Assembly: GCA_964600235.1 (NCBI GenBank)
Contig: CAZRIV010000015.1
Span: 65,762 to 129,761 of the forward strand
Source: MWEI01 sp964600235
Lineage (GTDB): Bacteria; Desulfobacterota; Desulfomonilia; UBA1062
Length of the DNA stretch: 64,000 nt
Direction of reading: 5' to 3'
The translations under genes and the position numbers were made by a program. Under the pieces are notes generated by a model. The model did no database searches and had not been told where the DNA came from. It saw only the letters and a program-made list of their open reading frames with translations. The first letter of the stretch is position 1. Every line of letters starts with the position of its first letter. Below are positions 18,755 through 26,999 of the stretch, piece after piece.

Positions 18755-19216
18755 ATGGATCGGCAGCTGCGGGATGTGACAGACGGTTGCACCATAAAGA
18801 TTGATAAAGAGGGCAAATGGTACTACAGGGGACTGGAGATCATCAATCCACTGGTGCTTCGCGCCTTCTGTGACGCCCTTGAAACAGACGAACATGGCAG
18901 ACACAGGATCGTCATTGGTGATGAGCTCTGCTATATCGAGGTGGAAGATACCCCCTTTGTCATCTCGTCCATCAGAGGCGATCAATCCGTGGGCCTTTAT
19001 CTCAGGCTGAACACCTTGGAGACATATCCTCTTGATCCATCCTCCCTCTGCATAGGCCAGGACAATGTCCTCTACGCCACCCTCGAAAATGGTATGAAGG
19101 TGAGGTTCTCCAGGAGTGCATACTATGCCCTTGCCCTCATGATGGAAGAAGATGAAGGCGGTATGATAGTTTTGAAAATCAGGGACGCGTCATACCCCAT
19201 ATGCCCTTCTCAGTGA
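18755..19216 (+). CDS. DUF1285 family protein
   Basis: A 153-residue soluble protein of the DUF1285 type: it begins with CTIKIDKEGKWYYRGLEIIN and has the conserved LCYIEVEDTPFVI strand segment. Function is unknown in the family. It is divergent from the TetR gene across 163 bp and is followed by the Cache protein gene. Confidence 0.75.
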   Translation: MDRQLRDVTDGCTIKIDKEGKWYYRGLEIINPLVLRAFCDALETDEHGRHRIVIGDELCYIEVEDTPFVISSIRGDQSVGLYLRLNTLETYPLDPSSLCIGQDNVLYATLENGMKVRFSRSAYYALALMMEEDEGGMIVLKIRDASYPICPSQ

Positions 19217-19318
19217 TCCTGAGACCGAACCCATTGAAATTGCTTCCAATTAATAATTATTATCAATTAAAAGAACATTACCGATAGTGTAAATACCATA
19301 TCACATCGGAGGTGTCCC

Positions 19319-19798
19319 ATGAAAATAGCCGGCAGATTTCTTTTGGTAAGCGTGCTTGTGCTCATTCTCGGTATTCCTGCGTTTGCGGCAGAGGATCCGA
19401 AGAAAGAGCTCCAGGATGCGGTTGACTACGGCGTTAAGACCCTTGAGACAAAAGGAAAGGCAGGTCTGGTTGAACTTGAGAAGTACCGTTTTGCAGATGG
19501 AAACTATTTGTATGTCACCGACATGAACGCAGTGGTAATCATGCATCCGATTTCAAAAGAGCTTCTCAATAAGGATTGCACCACTATCCGCGCGACAGAC
19601 GGCAAATACTTCGGCGCTGAGATGAAAGCCAAGGCAGAGAAAAGCGGGTCCGGATGGACATCCTACATGTGGCCCAATCACCTGAAGAACAAGACGCCCG
19701 AACTCAAATGTGTGTACTTTAAAACCGCCAATATGGCCGGGACCAAGGTCATTGTCTACGCAGCCCAGTTTGGTATCTCTGAAGCAGGCTGCAAATAA
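19319..19798 (+). CDS. Secreted single Cache-domain protein
   Basis: A 159-residue protein. Residues 1-24 are a signal peptide with cleavage after AFA. The rest is one sCache_2-type sensor domain: ADGNYLYVTDMNAVVIMHP, then GSGWTSYMWPNH and the late strand KCVYFKTANMAG. No transmembrane or output domain follows, so it is a free periplasmic small-molecule binder. GGAGG precedes the ATG. It may hand a ligand to a chemoreceptor or kinase elsewhere (inference). Confidence 0.82.
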   Translation: MKIAGRFLLVSVLVLILGIPAFAAEDPKKELQDAVDYGVKTLETKGKAGLVELEKYRFADGNYLYVTDMNAVVIMHPISKELLNKDCTTIRATDGKYFGAEMKAKAEKSGSGWTSYMWPNHLKNKTPELKCVYFKTANMAGTKVIVYAAQFGISEAGCK

Positions 19799-19818
19799 GC
19801 ATATATCAGAGCGATTGG

Positions 19819-19857
19819 AGGCGAGGAGGACTGGATGAGTCCGGTCCTCCTCGCCAT
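19819..19857 (+). terminator. Hairpin downstream of the Cache gene
   Basis: GGCGAGGAGGACTGGA and its near complement TCCGGTCCTCCTCGCC form a strong 15-16 bp stem about 20 bp after the stop codon, followed by ATTCTT. The T-run is short, but the position and stability fit a transcription stop. Confidence 0.55.
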
Positions 19858-20084
19858 TCTTCAAGGTGAGAAGATGTGTTTGAATGTTTCCTTATCATCC
19901 TGAACAGGCCTATAGCTTAGAAAACCTTGAATCAAACAGATGGGTTGCGGAGTAAAGATCTGGCTCCGGTGGCATTCACACTCAGATTAACCCAGCTTGT
20001 GGATTTGAATGTGTTCATACAAAGCCGATACACTCCAAGATTGCTTTCGTTGAATCATTCGTGTTGAACAGTTTTTTTATCGGT

Positions 20085-20169
20085 CCATTAAAACCTTTTA
20101 TCTTAAAGCAATAAATTGACCGGTAAATTCAGCATTCATCAAAGGCTTTAAGATAACAGGTTTTAATGG
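20085..20169. repeat. Long inverted repeat (25-bp arms)
   Basis: Arms at 20085-20109 and 20145-20169, beginning CCATTAAAACC and ending GGTTTTAATGG, match at 24 of 25 positions. The 35-nt loop contains a smaller AT-rich palindrome around ACCGGT. It is AT-rich, unlike the coding DNA around it, and has no T-run next to it. It could be a small mobile repeat or an RNA element. Confidence 0.75.
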
Positions 20170-20235
20170 TAAAGTTTCTAAACCCCTTCAAACGCACCAT
20201 CTGGGTTTGATATTCCACTAGGAAGAATTATATAA

Positions 20236-20274
20236 GGGGTGTACCAGGCTCTTGCCCGGTACACCCCTTTTCTT
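20236..20274. terminator. Intrinsic terminator after fliD
   Basis: GGGGTGTACC (20236-20245) pairs with GGTACACCCC (20258-20267). On the plus strand it is followed by TTTTCTTT; on the minus strand, where fliD ends 16 bp earlier, by TTATATAATTCTT. It can serve both convergent transcripts. Confidence 0.75.
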
Positions 20275-20289
20275 TGTTGATGAGATTTA

Positions 20290-22182
20290 TCAACTGCTGC
20301 TCTTGCTGCTGTTCAGTGTGGTTAACTGACCTGACAACCACGTCTGCTGTGACTGCAAGGTGCTTAGCATCGCCTCCATTGCCGAGTATTTTGCCATCAG
20401 GGTCTCCTGATACCTAGTCAGCCTAATTTCCATGTTAGCAATCTTCTTGTCGATATTGTCCATCCGGTTCTGCAGCGACTTCTGCTTGTTCGCCACATAA
20501 CCATCGATGCTGTCGGTCATGGAATACAGTGCCTGGTCGATCTTTTCACCTACCCCCTGGATGAAGGTAAAATCGAACGTACCGGTGCCAGTCCCGGCAT
20601 ACCTGATCACGAGTCCGTCCACGTCCTGGTCGTCGTCCCCTGTAAGGGTCTGGCCCTTTCCGGTCATTGTCATCCAGTCTTCGGACCCCTCGGCCCTGAT
20701 CCTGCCGGCCACATCGACCCCGGTGTACGTCCCGTTTGTCAGGCCTATATCGCCACCCGCCACGGACACCTCGAAGTTCCCGGGGGTCCCATAGAAACCG
20801 CTCGTCAGGCTGAGCTGTCCGCCAACATTCTCCGCGGTGATGCCGAGCGTATTACCGTCGTTGATGGCCTCTACGATGGCATCAATATCCGCCCCTGCGC
20901 TCAACGTGATGGTTGCAACCCTCCCGCCGGCGCTGGTCAGGGTCAAGGTCGTCTCCTCGCCCAAGGTACCGGAAAATCCGCTACCAGTCGTGCCGGCCTT
21001 GGTGGCCAATTGGGTGATCTCCACCTCGTAGTCGCCGGCGACGGTTCCTATTCCCGAGTACACATAGGTGAGGTTGCTGTTGGTGCTGGAACCCTGTGCC
21101 GCAAAAAGGTTAACGACATCGTTGAAGTTCGTTTTCAGATACCCGTCCAGCGTATCATCGTTGATAGAGAGCTGGCCGGTCTTGTCGATGCTGATCCCTA
21201 TGGCGCTCAGGCGGTTTATGGTGGAATCCAGGCCGCTGACCTCGGACAGGATTCCGCTCCTGAGCGTGCTCTTCACGCTCCGGAGTGACGAGTCGGCAAA
21301 CAGAGGCTTCGTGGTCTTGCCGTCGTCGGATGCGGTACTTTGTTCGGCAATGTAGGTCATCAGACTGTTGTAGGCATCTACAAAGGTCTTTATCTTCTCT
21401 TTGACACCGTCATAATCACGATTGATGTTGAGCGTCACTGTCGCAGCGGTATCCGCACCCACCAGGTTGAGGGTCACCCCGCCGATCACATCGGTTATGG
21501 TGTTCGAACTCCTGGTAATGGTGAACCCGTCCACGACGATCTCGGCGTCCTGCCCTGCCACGGCTTCAGTCAGCCCGAGGGAGCCCGTACCGTCTGTTAT
21601 TGACATACCTTCCGCACCGGTTGCATTCGATGTCAGGGTGAGCCGATATTCGCTGTCTGATACGCCAATGATCGATGCCGTTACACCGATTGGATCTTCA
21701 CCGGAGTTCAAGGCATTGATCTTGGACCGGATGTCCGCAAGGGTGTCCGCGGCGGAGATGCTTAATTCATGGTCGTTGATGGTCAGGGTGCCCGAGATCC
21801 CCAGCGCCGCGCTCGTTGAACTAAAGTTTGTGCTGGCGTATTTCTGGGCTACCGCCAGCTGGTTGATCTTGATGCTGTAGGTCCCTTCCGCGGCGTTGGA
21901 GCCCGCCACGAAGCTTCCCAGGTCTCCCACGGTCTTGCTCGTGCCGCTCACCGTGGCGGAGGTTTTAAAGACATCGAAATCATTGCGCGCGGACAGGGCG
22001 GTGGCAGCCGTTTTAAGGGACAGAAGCTTACTGTTTACTTCGCTCCAGGCGGTTTTTTTAGCGCTCAGAGATGTCTTGTTCGTCTCCAGCGCGGTGATTG
22101 GCCTGCGCTCAATCTCCACGAGTTGGGTGATCATCGAGCCCCAGTCAAGCGACGAAGAAAGTCCTGTAATGTTAAACGCCAT
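20290..22182 (-). CDS. fliD: Flagellar cap protein FliD
   Basis: A 630-residue filament-capping protein. The N-terminus has the FliD pattern ITGLSSSLDWGSMITQLVEIE (residues about 4-24); the C-terminal domain (about 500-630) carries the coiled coil NRMDNIDKKIANMEIRLTRY and a final aromatic, LSGQLTTLN. The centre contains repeated adhesin-like beta segments. At 630 residues it is on the long side for FliD. AGAAGG precedes the ATG. It is exported by the flagellar system and helps flagellin fold at the tip. Confidence 0.95.
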   Translation of the reverse strand: MAFNITGLSSSLDWGSMITQLVEIERRPITALETNKTSLSAKKTAWSEVNSKLLSLKTAATALSARNDFDVFKTSATVSGTSKTVGDLGSFVAGSNAAEGTYSIKINQLAVAQKYASTNFSSTSAALGISGTLTINDHELSISAADTLADIRSKINALNSGEDPIGVTASIIGVSDSEYRLTLTSNATGAEGMSITDGTGSLGLTEAVAGQDAEIVVDGFTITRSSNTITDVIGGVTLNLVGADTAATVTLNINRDYDGVKEKIKTFVDAYNSLMTYIAEQSTASDDGKTTKPLFADSSLRSVKSTLRSGILSEVSGLDSTINRLSAIGISIDKTGQLSINDDTLDGYLKTNFNDVVNLFAAQGSSTNSNLTYVYSGIGTVAGDYEVEITQLATKAGTTGSGFSGTLGEETTLTLTSAGGRVATITLSAGADIDAIVEAINDGNTLGITAENVGGQLSLTSGFYGTPGNFEVSVAGGDIGLTNGTYTGVDVAGRIRAEGSEDWMTMTGKGQTLTGDDDQDVDGLVIRYAGTGTGTFDFTFIQGVGEKIDQALYSMTDSIDGYVANKQKSLQNRMDNIDKKIANMEIRLTRYQETLMAKYSAMEAMLSTLQSQQTWLSGQLTTLNSSKSSS

Positions 22183-22211
22183 AACTTTCGCCTTCTGTTC
22201 TCAAACATTGA

Positions 22212-22243
22212 GTAGCCCCCGGCTACGAAAAACCGGGGACTAC
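22212..22243 (-). other. Intercistronic hairpin between flaG and fliD
   Basis: Arms GTAGCCCCCGG and CCGGGGACTAC (plus-strand reading) pair over 11 bp with one G-T pair and a 10-nt loop. No T-run follows on the minus strand, so it may reduce rather than end readthrough from flaG into fliD, or protect the upstream mRNA end. Confidence 0.5.
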
Positions 22244-22256
22244 GCGTGTCATTTCT

Positions 22257-22652
22257 CTATACTTCCTCTTCCACAATCATGCCTGAAAGATCCTTCATGT
22301 GCTCGCGCAGCCGCAGGATTTCTTCAGCCGGTATCTGCCTGATGATCTTATCGGTCTCGGTATCCACAACCTTGACGACAAGATCCTGGGATTTATCATC
22401 TACGCTGAAGCGTATGGCATGGTTTGCGAGGTTAAGCTGGGTATTAATTTCTTTAACACCCTGTTTAACCTGCTCTGCTACATCTTTCTGTGACAGCTTT
22501 TCTGCTTCTTTGTTCGGGGCACGCCCTCGCTCTGGGCTTACGATCTTTGCGGCTTCCGAGTTGGCCTGGGCAGTGGCATGCGGCGAAATTGTATGCTGCG
22601 GACGAAGCGCTAGCGCATTTCCACTATTTTGCATACTGTTCGTTACTTTCAT
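22257..22652 (-). CDS. flaG: FlaG family flagellar protein
   Basis: A 131-residue protein. The N-terminal third is low complexity; the C-terminal part (about 55-131) has the FlaG domain pattern RFSVDDKSQDLVVKVVDTET followed by IIRQIPAEEILRLREHMKDL. FlaG affects filament length in several bacteria. ATG at 22652 is taken as the start; a TTG two codons upstream, better spaced from AAAGG, is an alternative. It lies between fliC and fliD on the same strand. Confidence 0.88.
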   Translation of the reverse strand: MKVTNSMQNSGNALALRPQHTISPHATAQANSEAAKIVSPERGRAPNKEAEKLSQKDVAEQVKQGVKEINTQLNLANHAIRFSVDDKSQDLVVKVVDTETDKIIRQIPAEEILRLREHMKDLSGMIVEEEV

Positions 22653-22680
22653 GGCCAAACCCGCCTTTCAGTCATGGAAA

Positions 22681-22705
22681 CATGGGGGAGGAGCCCTCCC
22701 CCATG
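22681..22705 (-). terminator. Terminator after fliC
   Basis: CATGGGGGAG and CTCCCCCATG form a perfect 10-bp stem with a 5-nt loop, 17 bp after the fliC stop codon and followed on the minus strand by TTTCC. The high stability fits the end of a strongly expressed flagellin transcript, with partial readthrough into flaG. Confidence 0.7.
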
Positions 22706-22721
22706 ACCTTTTTGACTGTTA

Positions 22722-23405
22722 TTAGCCGAACAGGGAGAGTACGCCCTGTGAGGACATGTTGGCCTGGGCCAGCATGGCCGTACCGGCCTGGAGCATGATC
22801 TGGCTCTTGGTGAAGTTAACCATCTCAGCGGCCATGTCGACATCCCTGATGGCCGATTCCGAGGCGGAGGTGTTCTCGATCTTCGTCTGAATGTTGGCAT
22901 AGGTGAAGTCGAGGGTGTTCATCTGCGCACCGATATCGCCCAGTATGGAGCCAAGATCGGACAGAGCACCGGCAGTGTCAGCTGTGGCATAAGCATTGAC
23001 ACCAAGGTTGGTTGAATTAATACTTGCATTGCCAGCCTCAGTTGCAATACGGTCAATCTCAGTTGCCAGCGCATCGAACTCAGCCTCGGTCTCGCCACCA
23101 GCCGGATCGCCCTTCGCGAGCAGTTCCGCCATCCTTTCGACAATGTTTTCAACCGTGTTGACATCGCCCTCTTGAATCGACAAAGCAGCCCTTTCCTGAA
23201 GGGTGTTCTGGGCTTCGACCTTCAGTACGCGGACTTCGGTGCGGAGCGAGTTGGCCTGGACAAGGCCTGAAGCATCGTCGCCAGCGTTGTTGATGCGATA
23301 GCCGCTGGAGAGTTTCTGCATGCTCTTGTTCATCTGGACTTCTGTGTTGAGTAACTGCCGATGTGAATTGAGTGCCGCTACGTTGGTGTTAATACGAAGT
23401 GCCAT
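22722..23405 (-). CDS. fliC: Flagellin, short form
   Basis: A flagellin of only 227 residues. The N-terminal D0/D1 part (ALRINTNVAALNSHRQLL, then SGYRINNAGDDASGL) runs to about residue 140 and passes almost directly into the C-terminal D1/D0 part (about 160-227: ESAIRDVDMAAEMVNFTKSQ, ending VLSLFG). The surface D2/D3 domains are essentially absent. AAGGAGG seven bases before ATG 23405 fixes the start. It has its own sigma-28 type promoter. Ser/Thr-rich stretch at about 130-160 would be the exposed region available for glycosylation (inference). Confidence 0.95.
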   Translation of the reverse strand: MALRINTNVAALNSHRQLLNTEVQMNKSMQKLSSGYRINNAGDDASGLVQANSLRTEVRVLKVEAQNTLQERAALSIQEGDVNTVENIVERMAELLAKGDPAGGETEAEFDALATEIDRIATEAGNASINSTNLGVNAYATADTAGALSDLGSILGDIGAQMNTLDFTYANIQTKIENTSASESAIRDVDMAAEMVNFTKSQIMLQAGTAMLAQANMSSQGVLSLFG

Positions 23406-23536
23406 AATTTGAATCCTCCTTGATTTTGTTTTCGACCATCCTTGGCCGTTTTTTTTGTTTGTGATCAAGTTAGCGGTCCTGATCAAGCCGTGTTACTTTG
23501 CCTTCTCTCACCCCCTTACTTTTCTCACTTACATCC

Positions 23537-23563
23537 ATATCGTCAGTTTTGGAAAAACACTTA
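23537..23563 (-). promoter_or_regulatory. Sigma-28 (FliA) type promoter for fliC
   Basis: Reading the minus strand, TAAG (23560-23563), 15 bp, then GACGATAT (23537-23544). This fits the FliA consensus TAAA-N15-GCCGATAA at 3 of 4 and 6 of 8 positions with exact spacing. It leaves a 5' leader of about 125 nt. The -35 element overlaps the TAA stop codon of the upstream glycosyltransferase gene. Confidence 0.7.
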
Positions 23564-25144
23564 AACTTTTTTTTCGATTAGCTCTTTAATTTTCTCCATA
23601 CCTGGATTCCGGGATAGAATATCCTCCAACACTGCTCGGACATCCTCTATTTTATCAGTTACTTGCGCAGCATCCCAAAAATTGAGCAGGATGTCCTCAT
23701 GAACCGACCCTGTCTCCACAGCCTTTTTAAAAAAGACATAGGCGTCATCGTATTTGCCGTAATACCAGGAAACCAGACCTAATCCGTTGTATGCAGCAAA
23801 ACTTTTCGGGTTTGATTCAATGACCTGGATAAAGATCCTGCTGGCTTCAACATATGCCTTTCTCTCGAGCAGTTCCTGCCCTTTATGCAGAAGTTCTTCC
23901 TCGGAAGCGCCCGTTTTTTTCCGGAGCTTGTCCAGAAGCGCTGATATTCGCGGTATGGCATATTTCTTGAGCGCTTCCCGCAGGAGGGTCTCAGCCTCCT
24001 GATGCCTGTTCAGCGATACGAGAATGGCCGTTGCCGCATCCAGGCAGGCTATGCGCAGGCCATTGTAATCCACCATAACAGTGGTTATAAGATTACTGCA
24101 GGCAAGCGCACGGAATAGTTTTTCCAGGGCTGCCTCGTTCTGGTCCAGATGCATAAGCGCCCTTCCCCAATGATACCAGCCCTGAAGGTCATGTGGTCGT
24201 TCTTGTGCCGCGCGCCTCGCCCAATCTTCAGCATCCCGGTAATTCTTCAATAAATTATGCGTAGAGGCCATGGCAATCAAGGAGGCATGGTATACGTCCC
24301 CCTGTATATCACACGCATCAGGCGTAGTTATGACGCGCTCATAATGGCCCTGTGCCTCCTTGAATCTCTTGAAATGCATAAGGGTATTGGCGTAGAGGAA
24401 GCGAAGCATTATCGAGTCAGGGTTTTCCGCAAGTTCCTGCTCCAGGATTGTCTCATTGCGTTTCATCTTTTGCAGCATTTGTTCAGGAGTTTCGTATCCT
24501 GTGTGGATGATTTTCACAGCCAGTTGTGCTCCCCTGAAACCATGTTTTCTGGCACTGACCATAATACTTTCATGAACCCGGCTTTCGAAGCGCAGGCGTG
24601 GGTCGTTCGGGAAAAGTCGCGCCTGCATGAAGGGCGGAGAGAATCCATCCGCTCTCCGGTTGACGACCTGCAGATTGTACACGATATCTGATCGGAGAGT
24701 GGGCTTCAGGGATTGGAGGCGCTTGACATCCGCTGCCTCTATCCGGTCATCGGCGTCCAGCCACATAATCCATGCGGCCCTTGCTTCATCCTTGGAGCGG
24801 TTACGGGCGGCGCTGAAGTCGCCGATCCAGGACTGAGATACGACTCGAGCCCCGAATCGTTGAGCGATCTCTATGGTTTCATCCGTCGATCCAGTATCGA
24901 CAATGATCAATTCATCCCAGAGGCCCATTATGTCCCCAAGGATCAGATGCAGGCGTTCTGCCTCATTCTTGACAATCATGCACACCGCAAGTGTATTGTC
25001 TCTACTCGGCCGTGCAGGCAGAGGTCGGGACTTTTTCTTAAAGCGCCTGTTAACTTTCATCGAAGTGTGTATTGCAAAAACAAAGCCATTCATCCCGCCA
25101 GAGCAGTTCAACCCTTCTTTGCTGAGGATTGTTACAAACATCAT
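23561..25144 (-). CDS. GT2 glycosyltransferase with C-terminal TPR repeats
   Basis: A 527-residue protein. The GT2 domain begins at TLAVCMIVKNEAERL (about residue 51), with DELIIVDTGSTDET and the metal-binding MWLDADDR (about 130). From about 230 onward there are TPR units (for example GWYHWGRALMHLDQNEAALE and AYNGLGLVSWYYGKYDDAYV). The start is uncertain: ATG pair at 25141-25144 has AAGGG close by, while M29 (25060) lies nearer the domain. It sits directly upstream of fliC, which suggests that it glycosylates flagellin, the TPRs binding the protein substrate as in O-GlcNAc transferases (inference). Confidence 0.85.
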   Translation of the reverse strand: MMFVTILSKEGLNCSGGMNGFVFAIHTSMKVNRRFKKKSRPLPARPSRDNTLAVCMIVKNEAERLHLILGDIMGLWDELIIVDTGSTDETIEIAQRFGARVVSQSWIGDFSAARNRSKDEARAAWIMWLDADDRIEAADVKRLQSLKPTLRSDIVYNLQVVNRRADGFSPPFMQARLFPNDPRLRFESRVHESIMVSARKHGFRGAQLAVKIIHTGYETPEQMLQKMKRNETILEQELAENPDSIMLRFLYANTLMHFKRFKEAQGHYERVITTPDACDIQGDVYHASLIAMASTHNLLKNYRDAEDWARRAAQERPHDLQGWYHWGRALMHLDQNEAALEKLFRALACSNLITTVMVDYNGLRIACLDAATAILVSLNRHQEAETLLREALKKYAIPRISALLDKLRKKTGASEEELLHKGQELLERKAYVEASRIFIQVIESNPKSFAAYNGLGLVSWYYGKYDDAYVFFKKAVETGSVHEDILLNFWDAAQVTDKIEDVRAVLEDILSRNPGMEKIKELIEKKV

Positions 25145-25586
25145 CCCTTAATCAATGGATTAACAGGTGAAATCTTCAACACCCATCTGCACTGCATGGC
25201 ATCTTCAGCCTCAAGCCAGAAAGGTTCTCGTCATTTTATTGACTTCACTCTATCATGGTATTTTCCAAGAGTTTGTATTATTTTGATTACAGGAGGAGTC
25301 TGCATGGCTATGTTTGCCCAAGGGTGTATGGTTTATAGGTAAACCACGCGTCATCAGGCACTTAGCCCCTATGCTGGTGGATCAGCCATATCTGTATCGA
25401 CAGTTTTACAATCATCAGCGCTATCTTGCTCCGACGTTGGGGGGAAGTTTGAGGGTCAGTCAATAAATTGTCTCAAATGCAATCCATTTTTTCTAACATT
25501 TTGTTATCGTTGCTATTATAACTATCGTGAACTAGGGCATGCATCTTGCTTGACAACAGGGTAATGGACGGCATCTCAAAGGCCAA
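25145..25586. other. Divergent intergenic region before the glycan cluster
   Basis: This 442-bp stretch separates the minus-strand flagellar block from the plus-strand sugar cluster and should hold the promoters of both. TTGACT occurs at about 25249 and TTGACA at 25549, but neither has a good -10 at 17 bp. The only coding signal is the 12-codon frame at 25304-25342 with a perfect ribosome binding site. No JUMPstart/ops motif was seen. Confidence 0.45.
25304..25342 (+). CDS. Possible 12-residue leader peptide
   Basis: ATG at 25304 lies seven bases after AGGAGG, the best ribosome binding site in the neighbourhood, and opens a frame of 12 codons (MAMFAQGCMVYR) that ends 244 bp before rfbH. No attenuator hairpin was recognised after it. 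It could be a leader peptide, or the remnant of a degraded gene that kept its start. Confidence 0.3.
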   Translation: MAMFAQGCMVYR

Positions 25587-26999
25587 ATGGAATACTTTGG
25601 GTTCACCTGCATGGGCGGAGCCTTGCAGTTCGCAGGCCGGCAGTGCGACCTCGACAACATCATGCCCCCCACAGATATGACTGAAACCGAGCTACGCAGA
25701 CAGATTGCCGATCTGGTGGCTAGGTTCCATCAGGCAGTCAATACCGGGCAGAAATTCATCCCTGGTACCACCCCGGTCCGCTATGCCGGGCGCATCTTCG
25801 ACGAGAAGGAAATCCAGGCAGCCGTTGAGGCATCACTCGACTTCTGGCTCACGGAGGGACGGTTCACAGATGAGTTTCAATCTAGGTTGGCCGCAAGGGT
25901 CGGCACCGGATACGCGTATCTGACCAATTCCGGTTCTTCAGCCAATCTCCTGGCACTGAGCGCTCTTACCTCCCCTCTCCTGGGCGGCCGGCGCCTGCAG
26001 AGGGGTGATGAGGTCATCACCGTTGCCGCCGGATTCCCCACGACCCTCAACCCCATCTTACAGAGCAATCTGATTCCCGTCTTTGTAGACGTGGATATCC
26101 CCACATACAACGCACTCCCCGATCAGATCTCCGCCGCCATCAGCCCCAGAACCCGCGCCATTTTCCTGGCCCATACGCTAGGCAACCCCTTTGACATTGA
26201 CCGGATAATGTCCATTGCAAGAGAACATGATCTCTATGTTATTGAAGATAACTGCGACGCCTTGGGTTCGACCTACCGAGGTCAATATACCGGCTCTTTC
26301 AGCCATCTTTCCACCTGTTCGTTTTATCCCGCGCACCACATCACTTTAGGTGAAGGCGGCGCAGTATTGACTTCCGATGACACCCTGGCCAGGATTATCC
26401 GCTCTCTCAAGGACTGGGGCCGGGATTGCTATTGTAAACCCGGAATGAACAATTGCTGCGGCAATAGGTTTTCCGGGAAGCATGGGGAGTTGCCCGAGGG
26501 CTATGACCATAAATATGTGTATTCCCATATCGGGTATAATCTTAAGGCCACGGAATTTCAGGCCGCTATCGGTGTGCAGCAGTTACAAAAGCTCGAGGCT
26601 TTCTGCATGGCACGGCGCCAAAACTTTCAGCTCTGGGCCACGGGATTCAGGAAATATGGAGACTTTTTCATCTTGCCGGAGGCCACCGAAAACTCCGACC
26701 CGGCATGGTTTGCCTTCCCAATTACCGTGAACACGGCGGCCGCGCGCTTTACCCGAAACAAACTGACCGCATACCTGAACGAACACCTCATTGAAACGCG
26801 GAACATATTCGGCGGCAATCTGCTGCGTCAACCGGCCTACCGCGATATCACGTACCGCCGTATCGGGGAACTGCCAAACACGGAACGCATAATGCGTGAC
26901 ACCTTCTTCCTGGGTACCTACCCCGGCATAGGCAAGGAGCAGATCGATTATACGTTCGCGATCATCGATCAATTTTTATCATCAAGGCAAAGGCCATGA
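25587..26999 (+). CDS. rfbH: CDP-4-dehydro-6-deoxyglucose 3-dehydrase, RfbH/E1 type
   Basis: A DegT-fold protein of up to 470 residues. As in E1/ColD enzymes, the PLP lysine is replaced by His: SFYPAHHITLGEGG (H250 in the aligned site), so it uses PMP for C3 deoxygenation. Four Cys in RDCYCKPGMNNCCGNRF (C281, C283, C290, C291) match the [2Fe-2S] region of E1. Start: ATG 25587 has AAAGG upstream; family members usually begin at MTETELRR, here 25677. It overlaps rfbG as ATGA. The partner reductase E3 (RfbI/AscD) is not in the window. Confidence 0.93.
   Translation: MEYFGFTCMGGALQFAGRQCDLDNIMPPTDMTETELRRQIADLVARFHQAVNTGQKFIPGTTPVRYAGRIFDEKEIQAAVEASLDFWLTEGRFTDEFQSRLAARVGTGYAYLTNSGSSANLLALSALTSPLLGGRRLQRGDEVITVAAGFPTTLNPILQSNLIPVFVDVDIPTYNALPDQISAAISPRTRAIFLAHTLGNPFDIDRIMSIAREHDLYVIEDNCDALGSTYRGQYTGSFSHLSTCSFYPAHHITLGEGGAVLTSDDTLARIIRSLKDWGRDCYCKPGMNNCCGNRFSGKHGELPEGYDHKYVYSHIGYNLKATEFQAAIGVQQLQKLEAFCMARRQNFQLWATGFRKYGDFFILPEATENSDPAWFAFPITVNTAAARFTRNKLTAYLNEHLIETRNIFGGNLLRQPAYRDITYRRIGELPNTERIMRDTFFLGTYPGIGKEQIDYTFAIIDQFLSSRQRP

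Larger units (their letters stand above)
19799..20289. other. Intergenic region with a long inverted repeat and a terminator
   Basis: No gene is seen in these 491 bp between the convergent Cache and fliD genes. A GAGGCGAGGAGG-rich hairpin candidate lies at about 19816-19858 (GGCGAGGAGGACTGGA and TCCTCCTCGCC arms), which probably terminates the Cache transcript. The inverted repeat at 20085-20169 and the terminator at 20236-20274 are listed separately. Confidence 0.55.

Noticed and set aside
19248..19270. AT-rich palindrome before the Cache gene resembling a Fur box
   Set aside because: Only about 11 of 19 positions fit the Fur consensus, no more than expected for AT-rich DNA, and the gene has no iron link.
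24713..25342. Long plus-strand frame opposite the TPR glycosyltransferase gene
   Set aside because: It lies antisense to a well-supported GT2-TPR gene, has no ribosome binding site at its start and no recognisable content. Only its last 12 codons, with their own ribosome binding site, were kept as a possible leader.
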